Assembly: GCF_040518285.1 (NCBI RefSeq) | Contig: NZ_CP155449.1 | Coordinates: 3,596,001-3,660,000 of the forward strand | DNA from: Knoellia sp. S7-12 | Lineage (GTDB): Bacteria; Actinomycetota; Actinomycetes; Actinomycetales; Dermatophilaceae | Direction of reading: 5' to 3' | DNA: 64,000 bases | Shown: positions 56,427-64,000 of the stretch, piece after piece | Numbering within the stretch: the first letter of the stretch is position 1 | Layout: each line of letters begins with the position of its first letter | Program-made: the position numbers and the translations under genes | The notes under the pieces: model-generated | Database searches by the model: none | What the model saw: only the letters and a program-made list of their open reading frames with translations | What the model was told of the DNA's origin: nothing

Positions 56427-56791
56427 CCCACCTTCTCGCCGGAAGCGTCCAGCTCGATGACTGCTCGGATCTCGACCGCGTAGGCCGGCGGGAGCAGAGA
56501 CGCAGCCTGGATCGCCGAGTCGAGGTCGGCCAGCTCCACGTCGTAGTAGCCGCCGATCGTCTCAACGGATTCCACGAAGGGACCATCGCTCACCACGGTC
56601 TCCCCGTGGGCATGCCGAACGGTCGTGGCCGTCTCCGCATCAGCGAGAGGAGCACCGGACAGGCGTCGACCGTGCTCGTCGACGAACCGGTCGAAGGCCG
56701 CGTGCCCCTCGACATAGCCCTGTCGTTCCTCCGGGGTGGCCGCCTCCCATCCGCCCGGCTCGTAGGCGATGAGGACGAGGTAGCGCATCAT
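56423..56791 (-). CDS. DGPF (YCII-related) domain protein
   Basis: A 122-residue YCII-fold protein: MMRYLVLIAYEPGGWEAATPEERQ and VVSDGPFVESVETIGGYYDVE. DGPF proteins accompany ECF42 sigma factors and are probably enzymatic or ligand-binding; their function is unknown. Overlaps both neighbours by 4 bases. Confidence 0.85.
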   Translation of the reverse strand: MMRYLVLIAYEPGGWEAATPEERQGYVEGHAAFDRFVDEHGRRLSGAPLADAETATTVRHAHGETVVSDGPFVESVETIGGYYDVELADLDSAIQAASLLPPAYAVEIRAVIELDASGEKVG

Positions 56792-57171
56792 GACGCCCGG
56801 TCCTCGGCGCTGACGACTCGGCGCACCTCGACGCCACCCATGCCTGCGCGGTCGTGGTCCGGTCCGGCGATGAGGCCGACGATCTGGAGCAACCCGTCGA
56901 GGTCGTCGGACTCGACCTCGTAGTAGCCCGTCAGCTGTTCGGCCGTTTCGGCGTAGGGCCCATCAGTGATGACAACCTGGCCCTCCGCATCGGCTCGCAC
57001 GAGCTTGGCCTCACGAGAATGGGTCAACTCGGCGCCGCCCACGACGTCGTGACCCTCTGCAGCGAGGCGCCGGGCGAACTCCTCGTGGCGGCCATAGACA
57101 CGGGTTCGCTCGTCCGCCGAGGCCGACTCCCACGATGACTCGTCGCCGGGCAGCAGGACGACGTATCTCAT
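56788..57171 (-). CDS. DGPF (YCII-related) domain protein
   Basis: A 127-residue paralogue, MRYVVLLPGDESSWESASADE with DGPF core VVITDGPYAETAEQLTGYYEVE and a longer C-terminus. Coupled to the neighbouring DGPF genes by 4-base overlaps (57168-57171 and 56788-56791). Confidence 0.85.
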   Translation of the reverse strand: MRYVVLLPGDESSWESASADERTRVYGRHEEFARRLAAEGHDVVGGAELTHSREAKLVRADAEGQVVITDGPYAETAEQLTGYYEVESDDLDGLLQIVGLIAGPDHDRAGMGGVEVRRVVSAEDRAS

Positions 57172-57530
57172 GACTCGCGGTCTTCCTGGGTGTTGACCGG
57201 GCGCACCTCGATCCCTTCCCCGATCTCGGCAAGCAGCTGACAGCAATCGAGGAGGTCGTCGACGTTCTCGGTCTGCACCTGGTAGAAACCGCCCACCTGC
57301 TCGGCCGACTCCGCGAACGGGCCGTCGGTGACTGGCCCCCCTCCGACGGGGATGGACCTGGCCGTGGCCCGGCCCTGCAACTCGGCACCGCCGGTGACAG
57401 TGTGACCACGCTTTGCGAGCTCTTCGTCGAAACGGGCGTAGACGGCATACCCGGCGGTGCGTTCTTCTTCAGTCATCGACGTCCACCAACGGTCGGGGTC
57501 TCCGACGATGAGCACGACATATTCCTTCAT
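57168..57530 (-). CDS. DGPF (YCII-related) domain protein
   Basis: A 120-residue paralogue: MKEYVVLIVGDPDRWWTSMTEEE, core PVTDGPFAESAEQVGGFYQVQ. RBS AAGGAG is upstream of ATG 57530. It lies 15 bases after the first gene of the operon. Confidence 0.85.
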   Translation of the reverse strand: MKEYVVLIVGDPDRWWTSMTEEERTAGYAVYARFDEELAKRGHTVTGGAELQGRATARSIPVGGGPVTDGPFAESAEQVGGFYQVQTENVDDLLDCCQLLAEIGEGIEVRPVNTQEDRES

Positions 57531-57545
57531 GACGATCTCCTTCTC

Positions 57546-57896
57546 TCAGACCATTTGGCGGAACTCAAGGTGTTCACCACGGGCCGCGAATTCCTCGCAG
57601 ATGCGGCGCAGGTCGTCGCCGTCCTCGGAGTCGAGGAGATAGAAGCCGACGATCTGCTCGACGGACTCGGTGAACGGACCCTCGGTGATCAGGGCCGGTC
57701 CACCCTCCTTGCCGGGGCGCATCGATACAGCCTGCGCCGACGGTTCCAACGGGCCGGTGGCGATGATCTCGTGCCCTCCGGCAGCGAGGTCACGGTGGAA
57801 CTGCTCGTGCGAACGCATGCCCTTCTCGTGCTCCTCCGGTGGGAGTTCTGCCCACTCCGCCTCAGGTGCAGGCAGCAGGACGAGAAAGCGGCTCAT
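57546..57896 (-). CDS. DGPF (YCII-related) domain protein, first gene of ECF42 operon
   Basis: A 116-residue paralogue: MSRFLVLLPAPEAEWAELPPEEHEKGM, core LITEGPFTESVEQIVGFYLLD (E in place of D in the motif). AAGGAG lies upstream of ATG 57896. The ECF42-like promoter (57951-57977) precedes it. Confidence 0.85.
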   Translation of the reverse strand: MSRFLVLLPAPEAEWAELPPEEHEKGMRSHEQFHRDLAAGGHEIIATGPLEPSAQAVSMRPGKEGGPALITEGPFTESVEQIVGFYLLDSEDGDDLRRICEEFAARGEHLEFRQMV

Positions 57897-57950
57897 CGGG
57901 TTCTCCTTGTGGTCATGGTGTCGAGGACGCGAGTGCGACCTCACTCCCCT

Positions 57951-57977
57951 GACGAGCGAACCACAGCCGAATCGACA
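57951..57977 (-). promoter_or_regulatory. ECF42-type promoter of the DGPF operon
   Basis: On the minus strand TGTCGA (57977-57972) is followed after 17 bases by CGTC (57954-57951), the elements reported for ECF42 targets (TGTCGA at -35; CGA/TC-like at -10). It lies 55 bases upstream of the first DGPF start, between that gene and the HelD-like gene's stop, so the sigma factor should drive its own operon. Confidence 0.7.
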
Positions 57978-57989
57978 ATGCCCGCGAAA

Positions 57990-59999
57990 CTAGCGCGCCA
58001 ATGCGTCTGGGAGGCGTTCGGCGTGGACGACGGTGAGGTCGGAGACGGCGCGGGTGAGGACGACATAGAGACGGCGTAGCCCGGTCCGCTCGTCGGGCTC
58101 GGCGGCGGCGATCTCTGCCGGTTCGAGGACGAGGACGTGGTCGAACTCGAGGCCCTTGGCGACCGTTGCCGGCACGAGGTCGATCTGGTGGTCCACGTCG
58201 CCATGAGTCGCGCCGAGGGTGCCGTGCTCGAGATCTGCCTCGCTCAGCGCGCGCGACACTCCAGCGACCCGAGCGTCGGGCACGATGACACCGATGCTGC
58301 CCTCGAGCGCGCTCAGCCGCTCGACCTCCGCCACCGTCGCGCGCACAAGATCTGCCGGCCGCACGGGCACGAGGTCGAGCCGACCCGGGTTGTCTCGCAC
58401 CGACTCCGGCGCGGCGAGACCGGGTGCTGCCTGTGGCAGCAACCGGGCAGCGAACTCGATGACACTGGCTGGCACGCGGAACCCGCGGCGCAGCTCGGAC
58501 ACCACCCCGTCAGGTTTGCCGAGGTGCTCGAGGCTCTCGGCCCACGACGCCGTCGACCACGGAGTCGTGCCCTGGGCGATGTCGCCCAGGACCGTGGCGG
58601 CCCCGGTCGAACAGCGCCGACCCACGGCCCGAAGCTGCATCGGCGACAGGTCCTGCGCCTCATCCAACACGACATGACCCAGGCTCGGGGTGCGGTTGAG
58701 CAGGTCACCGAGTTCGTCGAGCAGCACCGTGTCGGCAAGCGTCCACTTCGTTGATCCGGCTGTGCGAGAAGGCTTTTCCCAGAGCAGCCGCCTTTGTTCG
58801 TCGCCGCTCAGCACCCCGTCGGCCGCGGCCGCGAGCGCCTGCGCGTCCGACAGCAGCCGATGCAACAGCGCAGGTGCTTCGACCTTGGGCCAGAGCGACC
58901 CGGCATACGCCTTGACGGGAGCGCTGCGTGCAACCGCGTCCTGGACGCGATCATCGGGGTACTCCCCCAGTGCTTCCATCTTCATGAGGACGGCGTGGGC
59001 AAGGCGCTGCGGGAGCAGCTGCCGCGCCGCGTCGTAGCGGATCTCGCGCCCGGCGAGTCCGTCGACGAGCGGTGCGATGTCGTATGCCGCGACGCGCCAC
59101 CTGCGTGACCCGCGCGGCACGACCATCGCCTCGGTCGGCGGGACGAGGTGTGACCACACGGCTCGGTGCAACACCACGGCCATCCGGGCGTCGCCCTTGA
59201 GGCGGGCCGCTTCGGTCGGCTCGGTCGCGCGAATCGGCACCGACCCGGTCAGTGCCTCGATGCTCGTGTGCCGAACCTCGACCTCGCCGAGAGCGGGCAG
59301 GACTGCGCCGATGTGGTCGAGGAAGGCGTCGTTGGGACCGATGACCAGGACACCGCTTCGGCTCAGTCGTTGGCGAAACGCATAGAGCAGCCATGCCGCG
59401 CGGTGCAGACCGACAGCGGTCTTGCCCGTGCCGGGCGCGCCCTGGATGCAGACCGTGGTCATCGCATCGACGCGGACGAGGGCGTCCTGCTCGGGCTGGA
59501 TCGTGGCGACGATGTCGCGCATCGGGCCGACACGGGGGCGCTCGATCTCGGAGGCGAGGATCTGCGAGCGCGCCTCTGGCTCAGCCACATCGAGCAGGTG
59601 CTCGTCCTCCATGGCCGTGATCGAACCTCGGACATAGCCGAAGCGTCGACGCAACCGCACTCCCATCGGCTCGGTGTGGGAAGCCCGATAGAACGTCGTC
59701 GACACCGGCGCTCGCCAGTCGATGACGAGCGGGTCGCCGGCGTCATCGGTGACATGGCGGCGACCGATGTACCAGCGCTCGTCGGTGTCGAGGTCGACGC
59801 GACCGAAGAAGAGTGCCGTCGTCGGGTCGTCCTCGAGCGACCGAGCGCGCCGCCAAAGCGTTTCGGCGAGCGCCTCGGACGAGACGGCGTTGCCACCCTG
59901 GATGTCGAGCGCGAGGGTGCGTTCGCGCATGCTGGCCAGCTCGGCGCGGGCGTGTGCGAGGTGGTTCTGTTCTTCCGTGAGCTCCTCGTTCATGGGCAT
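57990..59999 (-). CDS. HelD-family RNA polymerase-associated ATPase, second copy
   Basis: A 669-residue paralogue of the 47233 gene. N-terminal coiled coil (EEQNHLAHARAELASMRER), VIDWRAPVSTTFYRAS, Walker A GAPGTGKTAVGLHRAAWLLY (~187), Walker B VVLDEAQDLSPMQLRAV (~445), C-terminal ATP-site RRLYVVLTRA. Could recycle RNA polymerase and protect it from rifamycin-type stalling; no rifamycin-associated element was seen upstream. Start 59999 (MPMNEELTEE) or 59993. Confidence 0.85.
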   Translation of the reverse strand: MPMNEELTEEQNHLAHARAELASMRERTLALDIQGGNAVSSEALAETLWRRARSLEDDPTTALFFGRVDLDTDERWYIGRRHVTDDAGDPLVIDWRAPVSTTFYRASHTEPMGVRLRRRFGYVRGSITAMEDEHLLDVAEPEARSQILASEIERPRVGPMRDIVATIQPEQDALVRVDAMTTVCIQGAPGTGKTAVGLHRAAWLLYAFRQRLSRSGVLVIGPNDAFLDHIGAVLPALGEVEVRHTSIEALTGSVPIRATEPTEAARLKGDARMAVVLHRAVWSHLVPPTEAMVVPRGSRRWRVAAYDIAPLVDGLAGREIRYDAARQLLPQRLAHAVLMKMEALGEYPDDRVQDAVARSAPVKAYAGSLWPKVEAPALLHRLLSDAQALAAAADGVLSGDEQRRLLWEKPSRTAGSTKWTLADTVLLDELGDLLNRTPSLGHVVLDEAQDLSPMQLRAVGRRCSTGAATVLGDIAQGTTPWSTASWAESLEHLGKPDGVVSELRRGFRVPASVIEFAARLLPQAAPGLAAPESVRDNPGRLDLVPVRPADLVRATVAEVERLSALEGSIGVIVPDARVAGVSRALSEADLEHGTLGATHGDVDHQIDLVPATVAKGLEFDHVLVLEPAEIAAAEPDERTGLRRLYVVLTRAVSDLTVVHAERLPDALAR

Positions 60000-60048
60000 G
60001 ACGAAGTGCCTCTCCTGAGCTCAGGGTGGGTTGGGGGAAGAGAGAAGC

Positions 60049-60690
60049 CTAGGCGATCGGCTGCTCGAACACGTGCCGTCGCACCCAGGCGTGCATCGCG
60101 ATGGCGGCCGCCGCTCCGGCGTTGATCGAGCGGGTCGAGCCGAACTGCTCGATGTGGAGCGTGGCCTCGCACTCGGCGCGCATGTCCGCGGACAGCCCCG
60201 GCCCTTCCTGCCCGAAGACGAGCATCGCGTTCCTCGGCAGGTCGTAGGTCTCGAGCGGGCGACTTCCGGGCAGGTTGTCGATCCCGATGAGGCGTATGCC
60301 GTTCGCACCGGCCCACGTGGCCAGGTCACCGGGCGTGGGGTGGTGGTGCTCGTGCTGATAGCGATCAGTGACCATCGCACCGCGACGGTTCCAACGGCGC
60401 CGTCCGACGATGTGGAAGGCGGCAGCTCCCATGGCATTGGCGGTGCGCACGACCGAACCGATGTTGAAGTCGTGCTCCCAGTTCTCGATGGCGATGTGGA
60501 AGTCGTGGCGACGCGTGTCGAGGTCGGCGACGATCGCGTCGTGCCGCCAGTAGCGATAGGCGTCGACAACATTGCGCCGATCACCCTCACGCAGGAGCTC
60601 CGGGTCGAATCGTTCGTCGACGGGCCACTGCCCCTCCCACGGGCCGACGCCGACGGCCTCTCCGGGAATCCGCTCGCGCTCGTCACTCAC
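60049..60690 (-). CDS. TrmH/SpoU-family RNA methyltransferase
   Basis: A 213-residue SPOUT methyltransferase: DFHIAIENWEHDFNIGSVVRTANAMGA (motif 1), NAMLVFGQEGPGLS (motif 2), and GSTRSINAGAAAAIAMHAW (motif 3, trefoil knot). Target RNA unknown (tRNA or rRNA 2'-O). GTG 60690; divergent from the DinB gene with a gap of 19 bases. Confidence 0.87.
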   Translation of the reverse strand: MSDERERIPGEAVGVGPWEGQWPVDERFDPELLREGDRRNVVDAYRYWRHDAIVADLDTRRHDFHIAIENWEHDFNIGSVVRTANAMGAAAFHIVGRRRWNRRGAMVTDRYQHEHHHPTPGDLATWAGANGIRLIGIDNLPGSRPLETYDLPRNAMLVFGQEGPGLSADMRAECEATLHIEQFGSTRSINAGAAAAIAMHAWVRRHVFEQPIA

Positions 60691-60709
60691 GCGGCCAACA
60701 ATGTCAGGT

Positions 60710-61258
60710 ATGCCTGACGAGACGTACGACGACATGTGGGTGGCCCCCGATGAGGACCCCCGCGAGAGCGACAGCCCGCCGATGGACGAGCGCGACAACT
60801 ACGCGGCATACCTGCGTCACAGGCGACAGACGCTGGAACTGAAGTGCGAAGGGCTGACCCCCGAGCAGATGGCGCAGCGCTCGGTTCCACCGTCCACGAT
60901 GTCGCTGCTCGGCCTCGTGCGTCACCTCGCCGAGGTCGAACGCGGCTGGTGGCGCCGGACTCTGGCCGGCGAGCAGGCCGAGCGACTCTGGGGGCCGTCA
61001 CGCGCCGACGCAGACTTCAACAACATCGTGGGCGAGCAGGGCGCCGTCGACGAGGCGTGGTCAGCCTGGCGTGCAGAGGTGACCTACGCCGAGGCATGGC
61101 TCGCGGCTCATGACGACATGGGTGAGGTCATCGACGCAGGCCACCACGGCGAGCTCAACGTCCGGGACGTCGTCGTCCACCTCATCGAGGAGTACGCCCA
61201 GCACATCGGCCACGCCGACCTCCTGCGCGAGTGCATCGACGGACGCACCGGCCAGTGA
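60710..61258 (+). CDS. DinB/DUF664-family protein
   Basis: A 182-residue four-helix protein: RDNYAAYLRHRRQTLELKCEGLTPEQM, LLGLVRHLAEVERGWWRRTL, and C-terminal VRDVVVHLIEEYAQHIGHADLLRE with three His that can bind metal. Many are mycothiol- or bacillithiol-dependent transferases; function here inferred. ATG 60710 or 60701 in frame. ATG 60710 lies in a GTATGCC word. Confidence 0.82.
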   Translation: MPDETYDDMWVAPDEDPRESDSPPMDERDNYAAYLRHRRQTLELKCEGLTPEQMAQRSVPPSTMSLLGLVRHLAEVERGWWRRTLAGEQAERLWGPSRADADFNNIVGEQGAVDEAWSAWRAEVTYAEAWLAAHDDMGEVIDAGHHGELNVRDVVVHLIEEYAQHIGHADLLRECIDGRTGQ

Positions 61259-61261
61259 CCC

Positions 61262-61294
61262 GTTCAGCGGACGTTCAGAGACACGGCATATCCT
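61262..61294 (+). promoter_or_regulatory. Candidate PHO box and leaderless -10 before dedA-like gene
   Basis: GTTCAGCGGAC (61262-61272) is followed without gap by GTTCAGAGACA (61273-61283), two 11-base units like PhoP boxes (GTTCACC). TATCCT (61289-61294) is a plausible -10, seven bases before GTG 61302, so the transcript would be nearly leaderless. Confidence 0.45.
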
Positions 61295-61301
61295 TGCGCC
61301 C

Positions 61302-61982
61302 GTGATGATGCCAAGCCTGGGCCCCGACTTCATGGACCCGCAGTGGCTCCTCGACCGTTTCGGCTCCCAGTTCTTCTGGGTCAGCGTCGCGATCGTCTTC
61401 GTCGAGTGCGGGCTGCTCTTCCCGATCCTTCCCGGCGACTCGTTGCTCTTTGCGATCGGCCTGTTCATCAGTCGCGGCGACATCGGCATCAACATCGTGC
61501 TTGCGTGCTTCATCCTCAGCCTGGCGGCCTTCATCGGCAACGTCGTGGGCTACGAGATCGGCCGGGCCATCGGTTCGCCGCTCTATGAGCGCAACGGCCG
61601 GTTCATCAACAAGAAGCACTTCGACCAGACGCACGCGTTCTTCGAGAAGCACGGTGCCAAGGCCCTCGTCCTCGGCCGGTTCGTCCCCATCGTGCGCACC
61701 TTCATCACCGTCGTCGCTGGCGTGAGCCGGATGGACCGCCGCCACTTCTTCGTGTGGAGCGGCGTCGGTGCCGTCCTGTGGGCGACCGGGATCACCCTCC
61801 TCGGCTACTTCTTGGGCGGCATCGAGTTCATTCACAACAATCTCGAAGCCGCCGTCCTCCTCATCGTCGCGATCTCGGTGCTGCCGATGATCTTCGAGTA
61901 CCTCCGCCACCGCAGCGCGACGCGCACCGCAATCGAGGAGACCACGGAGGTCGTTGACGACATCCGCGACGACCGTCTCTGA
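61302..61982 (+). CDS. DedA-family membrane protein
   Basis: A 226-residue inner-membrane protein. Core: FVECGLLFPILPGDSLLFAIGLF, FIGNVVGYEIGRAIGSPLYE, and GRFVPIVRTFITVVAGVSRMDRRHFFVWSGVGAVLWA with the conserved Arg pairs. DedA proteins recycle lipid carriers or phospholipids. GTG 61302, ATG 61305 and ATG 61308 are all possible. Confidence 0.88.
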   Translation: MMMPSLGPDFMDPQWLLDRFGSQFFWVSVAIVFVECGLLFPILPGDSLLFAIGLFISRGDIGINIVLACFILSLAAFIGNVVGYEIGRAIGSPLYERNGRFINKKHFDQTHAFFEKHGAKALVLGRFVPIVRTFITVVAGVSRMDRRHFFVWSGVGAVLWATGITLLGYFLGGIEFIHNNLEAAVLLIVAISVLPMIFEYLRHRSATRTAIEETTEVVDDIRDDRL

Positions 61983-62014
61983 GGCCGAGAATCTGAGGCC
62001 TGAGGAACGACCGC

Positions 62015-62521
62015 TCAGCTCCAGCTGGGCGGCGGGGGCGGTGCACCAGTGCCCTGGGCGCCGTCGACTCCCTCCTTCCGGACCGGCTCGGACGGAGCCA
62101 ACGGCTCCGGCGCAGCGACCGGTTCGGCAGGAGCGACAGGTGCGGGCGGCGGAGCCCCGGCTCCCGAGCCCTGGCTCGCCTCGTAGGCACTACGAACGGC
62201 ACCAGGAGGCGGAGGCGGAGTTCCGGGTGCGGCATATGCCGAAGTCAGGGTGAGGTTGAGGCCACCGCTCGACTCAAGACCCTGCAGCTCGCCCATGATC
62301 CGTTGGTACTCCTCCGCCGAACCGGGCCGGCCCTGCGCATTGAGGTAGGTCAGCGCGCCGAGGTCACGCAACAGCCGGTCTGCAGGCGCACTGCCGCTGG
62401 ACCCGCCCCCGAGGTTGCCGCTCATCAAGTTGGGATTGGCGGTCTGGAAGTCGGCCGCAGCCTTCTTGGCGTCCGTCGCTGCCTGCTTGGCTGCGGCGGT
62501 CGCCTTGTCGAGGAACCCCAT
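62015..62521 (-). CDS. Proline/alanine-rich protein of unknown function
   Basis: A 168-residue protein with a charged, helical N-terminus (MGFLDKATAAAKQAATDAKKAAADFQT), a short SHOCT-like stretch (LLRDLGALTYLNAQGRPGSAEEYQRIMGELQGL) and a Pro/Ala/Glu-rich tail. Cytosolic or membrane-associated role unknown. Convergent with dedA and divergent from AIM24. Confidence 0.65.
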   Translation of the reverse strand: MGFLDKATAAAKQAATDAKKAAADFQTANPNLMSGNLGGGSSGSAPADRLLRDLGALTYLNAQGRPGSAEEYQRIMGELQGLESSGGLNLTLTSAYAAPGTPPPPPGAVRSAYEASQGSGAGAPPPAPVAPAEPVAAPEPLAPSEPVRKEGVDGAQGTGAPPPPPSWS

Positions 62522-62655
62522 GTCTGCCTCCTGCAAATTTGCGGATGTGAGTCTGCCGAAACGATATCCCCGCGATCCAGCGGTGTCCTAGATTTGCCTT
62601 CGGGAGTTCCGAGGCGAGGGCCTGGGGATGCCATCGAAGCAAGGGGTGTGAAGCG

Positions 62656-63387
62656 ATGATTCACGGCTCGCTGTTCCAGGATTTCAGGGAGAAGGAGACG
62701 GCCGATCCGTTCGCCCTGCAGAACAAGAAGTTGCTCCGTGTCGACATGCGTTATGGCGAGGTCATGGCGCGGGCTGGCTCGATGGTCGCCTACCAGGGTG
62801 ACGTGCGCTTCGCCAAGAAGGGCCAGGGCATGGGGAAGTTCCTCAAGTCGGCTGTCACCGGCGAGGGCCTGACGATGATGACCTGCTCGGGGCAGGGCGA
62901 GCTGTTCCTCGCCGAGTCCGCCGCCGACATCCAGCTCATGTATCTCGACAACGACGCCATCTCGGTCAACGGCAACAATGTGCTCGCGTTCAGCAGCTCG
63001 ATCAACTGGGACATCCACCGCATCCAGGCCCGCGGCGCAGCCATGACGGGCGGGCTCTACAACGTCTCGCTGCAGGGGACCGGATATGTCGCGGTCACCA
63101 CCTCGGGCGACCCCATCGCTCTCGACGTCGCCAGCTCCCCCACCTTCGGCGATGCCCAGGCCGTCGTCCTGTGGACCGCCGGGGTCCGGATGGATGTCCG
63201 CGTGGACACCGGCGGCATCGGCTCGCTCGTGCGCGGTGGGAGCGGTGAAATGTTGCAGATGGCCTTCACTGGTCAGGGCCACGTGCTAGTCCAGCCCAGC
63301 GAATCGGTCGTCAACGGCAGCCATCAGCAGGCAGGCGGCGGGGGCAACAGTGGCCAGGGTGGCCTCCTCGGCCAAGTGCTGGGCTAG
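62656..63387 (+). CDS. AIM24-family protein
   Basis: A 243-residue beta-rich AIM24 protein (PF01987): LFQDFREKETADPFALQNKKLLRVDM, GMGKFLKSAVTGEGLTMMTCSGQGELFLAESAADIQL, GGLYNVSLQGTGYVAVTTSGDPI, ending in a Gly-rich tail. Such proteins bind membranes or help bacterial mitochondria-like functions; function unassigned in bacteria. Confidence 0.85.
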   Translation: MIHGSLFQDFREKETADPFALQNKKLLRVDMRYGEVMARAGSMVAYQGDVRFAKKGQGMGKFLKSAVTGEGLTMMTCSGQGELFLAESAADIQLMYLDNDAISVNGNNVLAFSSSINWDIHRIQARGAAMTGGLYNVSLQGTGYVAVTTSGDPIALDVASSPTFGDAQAVVLWTAGVRMDVRVDTGGIGSLVRGGSGEMLQMAFTGQGHVLVQPSESVVNGSHQQAGGGGNSGQGGLLGQVLG

Positions 63388-63406
63388 CCAGAGGCGCGGG
63401 TCGGCT

Positions 63407-64000
63407 TCAGTTGCGCGGCAGGGAGATCAAACCGACCCTGTATGCCGCCGTGACCGCGGCCGTGCGGTCCGTCACCTCGAGCTTCGTGAAGATCCGCAAC
63501 AGGTGGGTCTTGACGGTCGCCTCACCGATGAAGAGCTCCCGGCCCACCTCACCGTTCGACAGGCCTCGGGCCACGGCGCGCAGGACGTCGAGTTCGCGCG
63601 GGGTGAGCTCGACTCGGGCCGGAACGCGCAGTCGCTCGGCGAGCCGGGCCGCCACCGGGGGCGCCAGCACCGTTTCACCCAGTGCCGCTCGTCGGATCGC
63701 GTCGGCGAGGACGGTCGGCGCCGTGTCCTTGAGCAGGTAGCCCCTTGCGCCTGACTCGACCGCACGCACGATGTCCGCGTCGGTGTCATAGGTCGTGAGG
63801 ACGAGCACCTCGGGTGGGTTGGGTTGGGCACGCAGACGAGCGGTGGCCTCGGCGCCGTCCATCACCGGCATACGCAGATCCATGAGGACCACATCGGGAG
63901 CGAGCTTCGGAGAGAGGGCGAGTGCCTCGGCACCGTTGGCCGCCTCCCCGACGACGTCGAGGTCCTCGATCTCACTGAGCAACGCAACCATGCCGGCCCG
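63407..64000 (-). CDS. NarL/FixJ-type response regulator, N-terminus cut off by window edge
   Basis: Partial gene lacking its 5' end. The receiver part has PDVVLMDLRMPVMDG (phospho-acceptor Asp), VLTTYDTDADIVRAVESGARGYLLKD and the LuxR HTH RVELTPRELDVLRAVARGLSNGEVGRELFIGEATVKTHLLRIFTKLEVTDR. The reading frame continues to the edge with RAG before MVALLSEIEDLDV, so its start lies beyond the window. Partner kinase not seen. Confidence 0.9.
   Translation of the reverse strand, partial: RAGMVALLSEIEDLDVVGEAANGAEALALSPKLAPDVVLMDLRMPVMDGAEATARLRAQPNPPEVLVLTTYDTDADIVRAVESGARGYLLKDTAPTVLADAIRRAALGETVLAPPVAARLAERLRVPARVELTPRELDVLRAVARGLSNGEVGRELFIGEATVKTHLLRIFTKLEVTDRTAAVTAAYRVGLISLPRN

Overview
The window is high-GC bacterial DNA with closely packed genes, many overlapping by 1 to 4 bases (ATGA, GTGA or TGATG). 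Gene content points to an actinobacterium: an F420-dependent glucose-6-phosphate dehydrogenase plus two other F420-type oxidoreductases, GpgS with FolP2, SigK with its anti-sigma RskA, DUF3073, DUF3151, and actinobacterial-type HelD proteins. A Micrococcales, Intrasporangiaceae-like host is my best guess; that is inference, not shown. No rRNA, tRNA, CRISPR array, prophage or transposase was seen. Layout: 1-8.8 kb is accessory metabolism: a truncated secreted PA-domain peptidase, a PLP decarboxylase overlapping a GPH-type symporter, a LigB-type dioxygenase divergent from a MarR regulator with a clear operator, an ABC-2 exporter pair and a secreted phytase-like esterase. 8.8-13.8 kb is a leftward operon fgd-doxX-enoyl-CoA hydratase-gpgS-folP2-LigB-like, overlapping at all five junctions. 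13.9-17.6 kb carries valine dehydrogenase, DUF3073, an NCS1 permease and a cysteine hydrolase. 17.6-20.3 kb is purF-purM. 20.4-24.4 kb is a SigK module: a molybdopterin oxidoreductase and a fasciclin lipoprotein, each preceded by the same SigK-like promoter with a 16-base spacer, then sigK-rskA. 24.4-31.6 kb is mixed, with an AbiEi/DUF559 gene bracketed by four copies of a 19-20 base repeat, a secreted 5'-nucleotidase and a spermidine-synthase-like protein. 31.6-32.2 kb is decayed DNA with a purL 3'-end fragment and a frameshifted gene. 32.5-36.4 kb is a large single-chain purL. 36.6-45.8 kb has a frameshifted gene, a MazEF-type toxin-antitoxin pair, purC, soxR divergent from an MFS exporter, the biotin ECF transporter bioY-bioM-bioN and purD. 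46-53.4 kb has two related LuxR-HTH regulators, a HelD-like ATPase, purA, DUF3151 and fbaA. 53.5-60 kb has secreted phoD, an ECF42-type sigma factor operon with four DGPF (YCII) proteins and its predicted promoter, and a second HelD-like ATPase. 60-64 kb has a SpoU methyltransferase, DinB, DedA and AIM24 proteins and a truncated response regulator. How it fits together: six purine genes (purM, purF, purL, purC, purD, purA) recur through the window, and the order purD-purC-purL-SCP-purF-purM-DUF3073 is that of Mycobacterium tuberculosis, but purS/purQ/small purL are represented by one large PurL. Several self-contained regulatory modules (MarR, SoxR, SigK/RskA, ECF42) sit between the purine genes with recognisable target sites. 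The most unusual global signal is the word GGCATAC/GTATGCC: I counted 58 exact copies by eye, about one per kilobase, on both strands, in all reading frames and in gaps.
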